Shown here one piece after another: positions 1-6,033 of a stretch of 10,819 nucleotides of DNA. Every line of letters begins with the position of its first letter. Within the stretch, counting starts at the first letter, position 1. The notes below the pieces were generated by a model that was given only the letters and a program-made list of their open reading frames with translations, was not told the DNA's origin and did not search any database. Source of the stretch: Anaerolineae bacterium (lineage in GTDB: Bacteria; Chloroflexota; Anaerolineae; B4-G1; SLSP01); the NCBI GenBank assembly GCA_016928755.1, contig JAFGKB010000324.1, positions 1 to 10,819 on the forward strand, given 5' to 3'. The position numbers and the translations under genes are program-made.

Positions 1-35
1 AGATTACAAAAGTCTTTAGTTGTATTAGCTGAAGA

Positions 36-81
36 GTGAAAATCACGGGCATTTAAGAAAGTACAATGCACCGATTTTCAG
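36..81 (-). repeat. Degenerate copy of the palindromic repeat found at 7945-8013
   Basis: Read on the minus strand, this stretch matches the first part of the element at 7945-8013. The outer arm CTGAAAATCGGTGCA is identical (67-81), and across about 44 aligned bases I count two substitutions. The copy then loses five bases in the second hairpin, leaving GTGA-AAA-TCAC at 36-46. The far outer arm is not clearly preserved, although CTGAA at 29-33 may be its remnant. The first hairpin (49-64) has a mismatch and a wobble pair. It lies just before the first gene, and its arm ends where that gene's ribosome binding site begins. Confidence 0.75.
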
Positions 82-89
82 AGGAGTTT

Positions 90-782
90 ATGAATCAGGT
101 AAATCTGATCGGTTTATATGTACTTGCTGTCGCTTTACTTATCGCTGCTATTGATTGGGGCATTGTATTTAAGAGTTGGAAGAAAGCTGATTATGCTTTT
201 AAACCTTTGACTCAAGCCACAATCATCTTCGGCGCGTGGTTATTGACCCAGGGGACCCATGATAGCTGGCAAGCAACTTTCTTCATTCCGGGCTTCGTTT
301 TTTCATTGATTGGGGATGTGTTTTTGTTATTTTCTTCAATCAAAGGGTGCTTTGTCAGTGGTATGGTAGCTTTCTTGTTGGCCCATATTTGTTATATCTT
401 GGGTTTAAGTCCTACTTTACCCCCGGCTTTACCGGTTTTAGCTTTGTTGGTGATATTGGGGATGTCTGTCACTCCCCTATACCGCCGGCTATTCGCAGCT
501 ATTCAACGGGGTGACCATAAAAATCTGGTGATTCCCATTGGGGTTTATGGAGCGGTTCTCTTTTTCATGGTCGTTGCTGCGTGGAGTACATTATTCCGGC
601 CGGCTTGGATTTCTCTACGGCGAGGGTTAGTCATTGCCGGTGCATCTTTATTCTTTGCTTCGGATATGATTTTATCGTGGAACCGGTTTGTTTCCTCTTC
701 CAAACTTTTGAGAGTTCTGGTGCGGGTTACTTACCATTCGGCCCAAGTTCTCCTGGCGGCTTCAATTGCAATACCCGGTTAA
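90..782 (+). CDS. YhhN/TMEM86-family membrane protein, probable lysoplasmalogenase
   Basis: This 230-residue, almost wholly hydrophobic protein has about eight predicted membrane segments, the usual size and layout of the YhhN family. Family-like signatures are KPL (38-40), GD at 75-76 within SLIGDVFLL, H99 in the FLLAH segment, SD at 191-192 within FFASDMIL, and Y215/Q219 in YHSAQVLLAA. Characterised members hydrolyse the vinyl-ether bond of lysoplasmalogens in the membrane; that activity is inferred here. An upstream in-frame ATG at 66 falls inside a repeat copy and has no ribosome site. The ATG at 90 follows GAGGAG (81-86) by three bases, a tight but better choice. The M48 protease gene starts 28 bases after the stop, so the two are probably co-transcribed. 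The family call is good; the substrate is unproven. Confidence 0.82.
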   Translation: MNQVNLIGLYVLAVALLIAAIDWGIVFKSWKKADYAFKPLTQATIIFGAWLLTQGTHDSWQATFFIPGFVFSLIGDVFLLFSSIKGCFVSGMVAFLLAHICYILGLSPTLPPALPVLALLVILGMSVTPLYRRLFAAIQRGDHKNLVIPIGVYGAVLFFMVVAAWSTLFRPAWISLRRGLVIAGASLFFASDMILSWNRFVSSSKLLRVLVRVTYHSAQVLLAASIAIPG

Positions 783-810
783 GAAATTTTCTCAATAGGA
801 CGGCTCGATA

Positions 811-1953
811 ATGGTAGATACTGAATATATTCAAACCGCTATGGAATTTGACCCTGAGAAGGTAGCGCAAGGACAGGAATATGCCCGCGTTAAGCGACGC
901 TGGATGCTGGTGGAATTAATCCTCTTCTTGGTTCTTATCCTAGCTTTTTGGTTAAGTGGTGCTTCTGTAATCCTTAAGCAACTGTTGATCGATTTAGGTG
1001 TGCAATCTAAACCGGCTTTGGTGGCGGCCTATATAGCCCTGTGCACTCTAGGGGCAGCGTTAATCTCTCTGCCTTTAGATTGGTGGGTCGGTTATGTTCT
1101 GCCTCACCGTTATGACTTAAGTACGGAAACCCTTACGGGATGGATGGGTGACTTGCTCAAATCATTGATTCTAAGTTTGGTATTAGGTATTCCTGTTGCA
1201 GAGGTTGTTTACTGGCTTTTAGGAACCCTGGGTGCGATATGGTGGGTATGGGCCGCGGCATTCGTAATTCTCTTCGATGTAGTTCTTGGGATGCTTTCCC
1301 CCGTCTTGTTAGTTCCCCTTTTCTTTAAACTGACACCCCTGGAGGATAGTGCTTTGGTGGCGCGGATTAAACAATTAGGAGAACGCACTCATACCCAGGT
1401 TGCGGAAGTCTATACGATTGATCTAAGTCGTCGTACTAAAGCGGCTAATGCTATGGTGATGGGGTTAGGCCGTACGAAACGTATCGCTTTAGGAGACACC
1501 CTCTCTGCAGATTATAGCGCGGATGAGATTGAGGGCATTTTGGCCCATGAATTAGGTCACCAGGTACACCATGACCTGGAGCTAGGGTTGGTTGTACAGA
1601 GTGCTTTGACGTTTGGCGGGATGTATGTGGCGCATAGGTTTTTAGCGTGGGGTATAGTCCGGTTTGATTTTCAAGGGTTGGATGATGTTGCAGCCCTGCC
1701 CTTATTTGTATTAGCCATAGCTCTATTTTCGTTGTTCTCTGCCCCTCTAAGTAATGCTTATTCACGTTGGCGCGAACGTTTGGCGGATGCTTTTGCAGTC
1801 CAGACTATTGATAATTCCCAGTCTTTTGCCAATGCCTTGGTGAAGTTGGGTAATCAAAATCTCTCTGACCCAGAACCGCCGGCTTGGGTGGTCTGGTTGA
1901 TGTATAGCCATCCACCGCTTAAGGCCCGTGTCGAGGCTGTTCGTAACCTTTAA
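811..1953 (+). CDS. M48-family membrane zinc metalloprotease, Ste24/CAAX-protease-like
   Basis: This 380-residue integral membrane protease has hydrophobic segments near 32-52, 68-90, 113-138, 142-172, 262-280 and 295-315. The zinc site is the HELGH motif at 246-250 (ligands H246 and H250, catalytic E247), with E322 in SRWRERLAD as the likely third ligand. The C-terminal SHPPLKAR (366-373) is also typical. A soluble region, about 175-260, carries AANAMVMGLG and ALGDTL, as in Ste24-type M48A enzymes. Eukaryotic relatives cut prenylated CAAX proteins. Bacterial members more likely take part in membrane protein quality control, and the substrate here is unknown. AGGA at 797-800 precedes the ATG by 10 bases. 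It probably shares a transcript with the lysoplasmalogenase-like gene. All active-site residues are present and nothing looks truncated. Confidence 0.9.
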   Translation: MVDTEYIQTAMEFDPEKVAQGQEYARVKRRWMLVELILFLVLILAFWLSGASVILKQLLIDLGVQSKPALVAAYIALCTLGAALISLPLDWWVGYVLPHRYDLSTETLTGWMGDLLKSLILSLVLGIPVAEVVYWLLGTLGAIWWVWAAAFVILFDVVLGMLSPVLLVPLFFKLTPLEDSALVARIKQLGERTHTQVAEVYTIDLSRRTKAANAMVMGLGRTKRIALGDTLSADYSADEIEGILAHELGHQVHHDLELGLVVQSALTFGGMYVAHRFLAWGIVRFDFQGLDDVAALPLFVLAIALFSLFSAPLSNAYSRWRERLADAFAVQTIDNSQSFANALVKLGNQNLSDPEPPAWVVWLMYSHPPLKARVEAVRNL

Positions 1954-1963
1954 TAAAAAGCGT

Positions 1964-1990
1964 TAGCAGCCCTTGTCTCAAGGGCTGCTA
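1964..1990 (-). terminator. Intrinsic terminator between convergent genes
   Basis: TAGCAGCCCTT (1964-1974) pairs perfectly with AAGGGCTGCTA (1980-1990) around a GTCTC loop. Read on the minus strand, the stem is followed within four bases by a T-run (CTTTTTATTA, 1951-1960). It should therefore end the leftward operon after the PspC gene. On the plus strand there is no T-run, but the hairpin lies just after the protease stop and may still slow transcription. Confidence 0.8.
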
Positions 1991-2026
1991 TAGTTAGCTT
2001 GTCTCTTAGTTGTTCCTGATACAGTT

Positions 2027-2227
2027 TTACCAACGTCGCCGGCGCGGGATAATGATCCAGAGGATGGTATAGGGGATCAACCCTGGTAGACCACCGGGCA
2101 GGAAAAGGATGAGAAATCCCAACCGGAACCAAAATGGAGAGATGCCGAGAAACTCCCCCAAGCCACCACAAACACCGGCAATAATACCGTTCTGACGTCG
2201 TAACTTATCACCATTATTACGTGACAT
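2027..2227 (-). CDS. Single-domain PspC-family membrane protein
   Basis: This 66-residue protein consists of one PspC domain. A basic N-terminus (KLRRQ) leads into GIIAGVCGGLGEFLGI (14-29), the family hallmark, then a hydrophobic stretch with a Gly-Pro turn (LPGGLPGL) and the closing ILWIIIP. A C-terminal RRRRW presumably lies on the cytoplasmic side. In enterobacteria PspC helps sense envelope stress; many other bacteria encode short stand-alone copies whose role is unclear. A strong GGAGGT site (2233-2238) precedes the ATG by six bases. It is the last gene of the leftward cluster, 37 bases after the HD hydrolase gene, and is followed by a good terminator, so it is probably co-transcribed. 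Confidence 0.9.
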   Translation of the reverse strand: MSRNNGDKLRRQNGIIAGVCGGLGEFLGISPFWFRLGFLILFLPGGLPGLIPYTILWIIIPRRRRW

Positions 2228-2264
2228 TTTTTACCTCCATATAAGATAAAGAATAATTGTTTAA

Positions 2265-2810
2265 TCAATCACCAAATACTTGTTGCACTTCAAAAACAAA
2301 TGTCTTAAAAAGCGTTGTTCCTGGCTCTGACTCCATCCTTTGAGCGAAGACCTCGGTCAGGGCGGTGTAATACCACGTTTGCTTTTCTCTGGAACGCTTG
2401 AAACGTGCCCAGATAGCATCACCGACCTTTGCATATCCCTCTCGAATGGTACGGATATTGTCGAGCTTGTCGGCACAGGCGATTAAGAGTAAATCCATTG
2501 GTGCGTCCCTGAGCAGTGTCAGTGTATGAGCCTTGCGGCGTTCCCAGGACCATTGCTTATCGGGTTCCGTCATACCCTGTACCAACGTAGCTACTTCGTC
2601 CCCAAAATTCTCTCGAATGTCTTCCAGGGTGGTATCTGTGTCTTCGACCGTATCATGTAATACCCCGGCAATGACTAAAGGCTCTGCACAGTCTAGCTCA
2701 ATTAAGATTTTCGCTACCCTTAATGGATGGATAATATAGGGGATTTTTGTCCCCTTTCGATATTGCCCGCTATGTGCATGAGTTGCAAATTCAATCGCTT
2801 TAAAGAGCAT
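2265..2810 (-). CDS. Stand-alone RelA/SpoT-type HD hydrolase (MESH1-like)
   Basis: This 181-residue protein covers only the HD hydrolase domain of the RelA/SpoT family. The metal-site motifs are in order: HSGQYRKGTKIPYIIHP with H28, VLHDTVED with H52-D53 and E56-D57, and ACADKLDNIRT with D114 and N118. No synthetase or TGS/ACT domain follows. Relatives of this size hydrolyse (p)ppGpp or related 3'-phosphorylated nucleotides; the exact substrate cannot be read from sequence. The open frame extends upstream to 3008, but that part overlaps the MgtC gene and has no family similarity. The ATG at 2810 follows GAAAGGA and starts right at the conserved domain (MLFKAIEFATHAH). It lies between the MgtC-like and PspC genes in a leftward cluster, suggesting a stress setting. 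Confidence 0.85.
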   Translation of the reverse strand: MLFKAIEFATHAHSGQYRKGTKIPYIIHPLRVAKILIELDCAEPLVIAGVLHDTVEDTDTTLEDIRENFGDEVATLVQGMTEPDKQWSWERRKAHTLTLLRDAPMDLLLIACADKLDNIRTIREGYAKVGDAIWARFKRSREKQTWYYTALTEVFAQRMESEPGTTLFKTFVFEVQQVFGD

Positions 2811-2824
2811 ATTTTTCCTTTCAC

Positions 2825-2857
2825 TTAATCTACGTAGAAAGCGGTAAGGAGTTTCAT
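2825..2857 (-). CDS. Possible 10-residue leader peptide before the HD hydrolase gene
   Basis: In the 68 bases between the MgtC-like gene and the HD hydrolase gene, AGGAG (2862-2866) lies four bases before an ATG that opens MKLLTAFYVD and ends at TAA. The stop is 14 bases before the HD hydrolase ATG. The strong ribosome site with no other gene to serve suggests translation, perhaps coupled to or controlling the HD gene. It could also be a chance frame; conservation would decide. Confidence 0.3.
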   Translation of the reverse strand: MKLLTAFYVD

Positions 2858-2878
2858 AATTCTCCTGGAAGATTCTAT

Positions 2879-4138
2879 TTACAAGAGAAATATCATACCA
2901 ATACCAGAAACTGTAATAATCAGTAATATTGGTAGTAGCGACTTGCGTAATTCTGGTGAACCGGTACTTAATGCAAATACTCCTTTGAAGATTGTATTGG
3001 AGATACAAGCTAGTAGAATGGCTTGTGAAGCCACATTTAGGTTAATACTCTCTGCGCCTTGGAGTAGTTCAACCATAGATAGTGCAATCACATTGACATC
3101 CACAAGTCCGGCAAGGGTACTGGAGACATATACCCCTGTTGTCCCAAATTGCAGTTGTGCGGCTTTGGAGATGATTAAAGCCAGCGCATAAATTGCCCCG
3201 AATTTCAGAGCCGGGCCTAACTCGAAAGGATTTGAAAAATCAATATCATCTTTTTCATCGACTCTGCGTACAGAGAATAATACACCGCAATAAATTAAGC
3301 CCAGGCCAGTAGGAACGACCATAGGTACAAGTAGGGTCTTCGCTAATTCTGCATTTAGCGCTGCGATAATAACCAATACGCGGATGAACATCACTGTCCA
3401 GGCCATCGTTATAGCCAGAGCGATGGGGACCGCTAACTTGGAGTCTTTTTTACTGCGTTCAGATAGGCTAATTGTAACCGCCGTGCTGGATGCGATCCCG
3501 CCCACTAAGCCTGTCAGCTCAATTCCCCGTTGCGCACCGACAAGTTTGATTAATGTATAGCCGAGGAAACCAATACCGGAAATAAAGACGACCATCAGCC
3601 ATATATTATAAGGATTGATAATATCTAGTGGTGGTATCCCGTAGTTCTTATCCGGTAATATCGGTAAGACTATGGCCGTAATAATGGCGAATTTTAAAAT
3701 AGCGTAAATATCTTCATCCGTTAGCTTCTTAACAAAGTTCCTTGTTTCGGGTTTTATGGATAGTAAGGATGTGATTGTAACGGCTATCGCTGCGGCCAGT
3801 TCTATTTGTCCCCAATAGCAGATTGCTCCCATAAGAAAAGTCAAGATGGCCGAGACTTGGGACGTCATGCCAAGTTTACCCTTTTTAGTCTCTGTAAAGT
3901 ACGAGATGGCAATTAGTAGGGTTAAGGTTGTTCCTGATAGCATAAGAGGTATGGCCGACATATGCAGTGTTGATAATAATGCGGAAATACAACCACTCAT
4001 TCCTATGAGCGCATAGGTACGTATCCCCCCAAATAATTCCTTACTTGGCTTAACATGGGCGTATTCTCTCTCTAAGCCGATCAATGCTCCCATAATGGTA
4101 GCAACGGCAAAATAGTAGATTTGTGTATCTTCTTGCAT
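2879..4138 (-). CDS. MgtC/SapB- and DUF4010-domain membrane protein
   Basis: This 419-residue polytopic membrane protein has two parts. Residues 1-130 resemble MgtC/SapB, with GALIGLERE (17-25) and GIRTYALIG (38-46). Residues 140-419 resemble DUF4010, with the signature GLVGGIASSTAVT (208-220) followed by SERSKKD and further membrane helices. Short MgtC proteins help survival at low magnesium or in acid by acting on membrane ATPase function. The long DUF4010 form is widespread but of unknown function. The ATG at 4138 has no recognisable ribosome site; a consensus TATAAT at 4160-4165 would give a leader of only about 15 bases. It also sits 38 bases behind the alpha/beta hydrolase gene, so read-through is possible. 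Confidence 0.85.
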   Translation of the reverse strand: MQEDTQIYYFAVATIMGALIGLEREYAHVKPSKELFGGIRTYALIGMSGCISALLSTLHMSAIPLMLSGTTLTLLIAISYFTETKKGKLGMTSQVSAILTFLMGAICYWGQIELAAAIAVTITSLLSIKPETRNFVKKLTDEDIYAILKFAIITAIVLPILPDKNYGIPPLDIINPYNIWLMVVFISGIGFLGYTLIKLVGAQRGIELTGLVGGIASSTAVTISLSERSKKDSKLAVPIALAITMAWTVMFIRVLVIIAALNAELAKTLLVPMVVPTGLGLIYCGVLFSVRRVDEKDDIDFSNPFELGPALKFGAIYALALIISKAAQLQFGTTGVYVSSTLAGLVDVNVIALSMVELLQGAESINLNVASQAILLACISNTIFKGVFALSTGSPELRKSLLPILLIITVSGIGMIFLL

Positions 4139-4159
4139 ATTTTTAGGATTATCTTTAGT

Positions 4160-4165
4160 ATTATA
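4160..4165 (-). promoter_or_regulatory. Possible -10 box before the MgtC-like gene
   Basis: A perfect TATAAT on the minus strand lies 21 bases before the MgtC-like start, in the 38-base gap after the hydrolase gene. No good -35 box is present at 16-18 bases, so it would be a weak or activator-dependent promoter giving a very short leader. Confidence 0.25.
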
Positions 4166-4176
4166 AGTTTACGATG

Positions 4177-4869
4177 TTATTTATTGGTGCGTTGATGTTG
4201 CAAAAACCAAGTGTAAAGTTCTGGGTTGTCGTAGGTTTCAGTCCATACATCATGAGTCCCGTTGGGATATACAGTGAAGCGCACCTTGCCATCACAGGCT
4301 TTTAATGCCTCAACCATACACACCGATTCCTCAATCGGCACGATTTTATCCTGTGTCCCGTGGAAAACCCAGATGGGCAGATGGCGGAACTCACAGGTGC
4401 GCTCTGGGAACCCTAGGTATTTCTTGCCGCCGCCACAGATAGGGGCGATGGCAGCGAAACGGTGGGGATAAGCCAGTGCCATATGCCAGGTTCCAAAGCC
4501 TCCCATACTCAAACCGGTTACATAGACGCGGTCTTCGTCAACCTTATACTTATCTGCGATCCCATCCAACAGTGCCCCCAAGATTTCTATATGATTGCTC
4601 CAGCGGGTATACATCGGACATAATGGCGCGATAGCGATAAAAGGGAAATCTTCATAAGTCTGCACTATTTTGGGAATGCCATTCTTCTTAAGCATTTCTA
4701 AATCGTCGCCGCGTGAGCCTATCCCATGTAAATATAAAATCAGGGGCCAGTTTTTTTGTTGCTCCTGATCATATCCTTGCGGTAGAAATAGCCAGTATTT
4801 TAGTTGTTGGGTTGTGGTGAATTGTTTTGTTATTGTGTGTGCTTCCATGCTCATTACTATATTATCCAT
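4177..4869 (-). CDS. Alpha/beta hydrolase, prolyl-oligopeptidase/DLH-like esterase or peptidase
   Basis: About 230 residues with the full alpha/beta-hydrolase layout of the predicted-peptidase/dienelactone-hydrolase group. LPQGYD (29-34) is followed by LYLHGIGSRGDD (45-56, oxyanion region), GLSMGGFGTW (119-128, nucleophile S121), HGTQDKIVP (acid D174) and NGTHDVW (base H206). No signal peptide is evident, so it is probably cytoplasmic. The substrate is unknown. The start is uncertain: the frame opens at TTG 4923 and ATG 4917, but a likely promoter places transcription start below those. ATGs at 4869, 4854 and 4848 remain, none with a good ribosome site; homology begins about residue 11 of this choice. 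Upstream lies the lipoprotein gene with a hairpin between; downstream is the MgtC-like gene. Confidence 0.82.
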   Translation of the reverse strand: MDNIVMSMEAHTITKQFTTTQQLKYWLFLPQGYDQEQQKNWPLILYLHGIGSRGDDLEMLKKNGIPKIVQTYEDFPFIAIAPLCPMYTRWSNHIEILGALLDGIADKYKVDEDRVYVTGLSMGGFGTWHMALAYPHRFAAIAPICGGGKKYLGFPERTCEFRHLPIWVFHGTQDKIVPIEESVCMVEALKACDGKVRFTVYPNGTHDVWTETYDNPELYTWFLQHQRTNK

Positions 4870-4899
4870 CCTTACTATTCTATGGCTGAGTATGGTGTA

Positions 4900-4928
4900 A
4901 TTGTAACATGAGGGCATGTTCAATGCAA
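4900..4928 (-). promoter_or_regulatory. Probable promoter of the leftward alpha/beta hydrolase gene
   Basis: On the minus strand, TTGCAT (4923-4928) and TACAAT (4900-4905) are separated by 17 bases. The -10 box is preceded by TGT, an extended -10 arrangement. Transcription would start near 4893, which rules out the TTG and ATG starts at 4923 and 4917 for the hydrolase. Confidence 0.45.
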
Positions 4929-4993
4929 GGCCGATGGTTTTGGAACTACAAAAGCTTTCGTTTAAGCCCTTTGCCTTACCGGGAAATTGCTAA

Positions 4994-5025
4994 ACCATCC
5001 AGAAGCTTTTTAGCTTCTGGATGGT
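4994..5025 (-). terminator. Perfect 14-bp stem-loop after the lipoprotein gene
   Basis: ACCATCCAGAAGCT (4994-5007) pairs without mismatch with 5012-5025 around a four-base loop. It lies 53 bases past the lipoprotein stop and upstream of the hydrolase promoter. The T-tract after it is poor on either strand, so it may be an inefficient terminator, an RNA-stabilising 3' end, or a protein-binding palindrome. Confidence 0.5.
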
Positions 5026-5077
5026 CGCTTCTGGGAGTGTATTCACTCCGTCTTGAATCGTAGTATTTTAGCTATGT

Positions 5078-5569
5078 CTATTCCGCTTTCACAATTTCGC
5101 TTATCAGCCATTTACCTCCAGTGCTTTCTAACGTTACTTTGAGATTATAAGGCTGTTCATTGCCGGCCCAGTAAGTGTGGACTGTAATTTCTGCCTTGTT
5201 TTCTGAAATCTCACCGGACTCTACAGTGAAACGCTCTGGGATATCTTGCGCTTGTAAGAATGGGTCATAGCCACCGGGGCGATCTTGGAATGATGCTAAC
5301 GTCTCCTCGACGTTTGCAATCAGTCCCTGTGAGAGATACGGGCTATTTTTGTAAGCGCCATCTACTAACGGGTTGCCCCGGCTTTGGGTCTCTTCATCAA
5401 ATGCCACATAGTCAAGATACCATGTGTAGAATGATTTGGTGACCGCTTCTGGAGACTGTGTCCCGGAAGTCTTGGGCGTTTCAGATTGTGCCGCTTGTGA
5501 ATTCTGAGCACATCCGGCGACCCCTACAATGATGAGTAATACCAATACACTTAACAATTTGCGAGCCAT
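5078..5569 (-). CDS. DUF3828-type secreted lipoprotein
   Basis: This 163-residue protein starts with a classic lipoprotein signal: basic MARK, a hydrophobic core, and the lipobox VAGC with Cys20 as the lipidated residue. A Ser/Gln/Thr-rich linker (21-40) leads to a small alpha+beta domain with SFYTWYLDY (46-54), NSPYLSQGL (75-83) and a C-terminal strand pair ending GGKWLISEIV. This pattern fits DUF3828, a family of unknown function related in shape to NTF2-like folds. It should be anchored on the outer face of the cytoplasmic membrane. AGGAGGT (5578-5584) precedes the ATG by eight bases, an excellent site. It is the first gene of the leftward cluster and is followed by a perfect hairpin, so it may form its own transcript. 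Confidence 0.75.
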   Translation of the reverse strand: MARKLLSVLVLLIIVGVAGCAQNSQAAQSETPKTSGTQSPEAVTKSFYTWYLDYVAFDEETQSRGNPLVDGAYKNSPYLSQGLIANVEETLASFQDRPGGYDPFLQAQDIPERFTVESGEISENKAEITVHTYWAGNEQPYNLKVTLESTGGKWLISEIVKAE

Positions 5570-5584
5570 TATATTTTACCTCCT

Positions 5585-6022
5585 AAAATAGATTTTTTGG
5601 CTTCTAATATGTTGACGTAGAAGGAGAGCCTAATGTTCCCAAAATTCCGTTTTTAGTGCAAAGACTGGTAATATGGCTAAGTTTGTATGGGTCACTTGAC
5701 CAGGTTTTATAATTGGCTCTGCTGTATTCTTCTCTGGGAACACTTAGTTCTATTTTCGCAGCCTCTAATTCGGCCAGACTGCTCCGGAAATCATCGTTTC
5801 GGAAGTTTTTGGTTGCTCCCTATTAAAATGGAAGAACAGGTTTAAAATAGTCTGTAGATTTGGACATTGAGCTTTAAACAAGTAATAGTGAATGAAGTGT
5901 ATTAGCAGTCAGTGCCCCGCGTACTTTGTGCGCGGGGTAAAGTTTGGAAGTTCACAGAGCCTCTTTTTCAAGATAAGCGATAAAAACTTTAGAGTCTTGT
6001 GTATTGAATCGTTATACTCTCT
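5585..6022. other. Gene-poor divergent intergenic region
   Basis: About 440 bases between the leftward lipoprotein gene and the rightward fusion gene. I see no convincing gene. It contains a minus-strand frame without stops (5604-5819, 71 codons) that has no ATG, GTG or plausible TTG start, and a GC-rich hairpin (5914-5938). AT-rich stretches near 5830-5880 and 5960-5990 could hold promoters, but no paired -35/-10 boxes stand out. Confidence 0.5.
5915..5937 (+). promoter_or_regulatory. GC-rich stem-loop in the likely leader of the fusion gene
   Basis: CCCCGCG (5915-5921) pairs with CGCGGGG (5931-5937). The stem can extend through a wobble pair and two further pairs to a TTT loop, about ten pairs in all. 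It lies some 97 bases before the ATG at 6034. It has no T-run on either side, so it does not look like a simple terminator; a leader RNA structure or an operator-like palindrome are alternatives. Confidence 0.4.
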
Positions 6023-6033
6023 GGAGGTTATAG

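Noticed and set aside
66..89. ATG at 66 as start of the lysoplasmalogenase-like gene
   Set aside because: It lies inside the repeat copy and has no ribosome site; ATG 90 follows GAGGAG.
2811..3008. 66-residue upstream extension of the HD hydrolase frame
   Set aside because: It overlaps the end of the MgtC-like gene and has no family similarity, while the ATG at 2810 has a ribosome site and starts at the conserved domain.
4870..4923. Longer alpha/beta hydrolase starting at TTG 4923 or ATG 4917
   Set aside because: No ribosome site, and the likely promoter at 4900-4928 would start transcription downstream of these codons.
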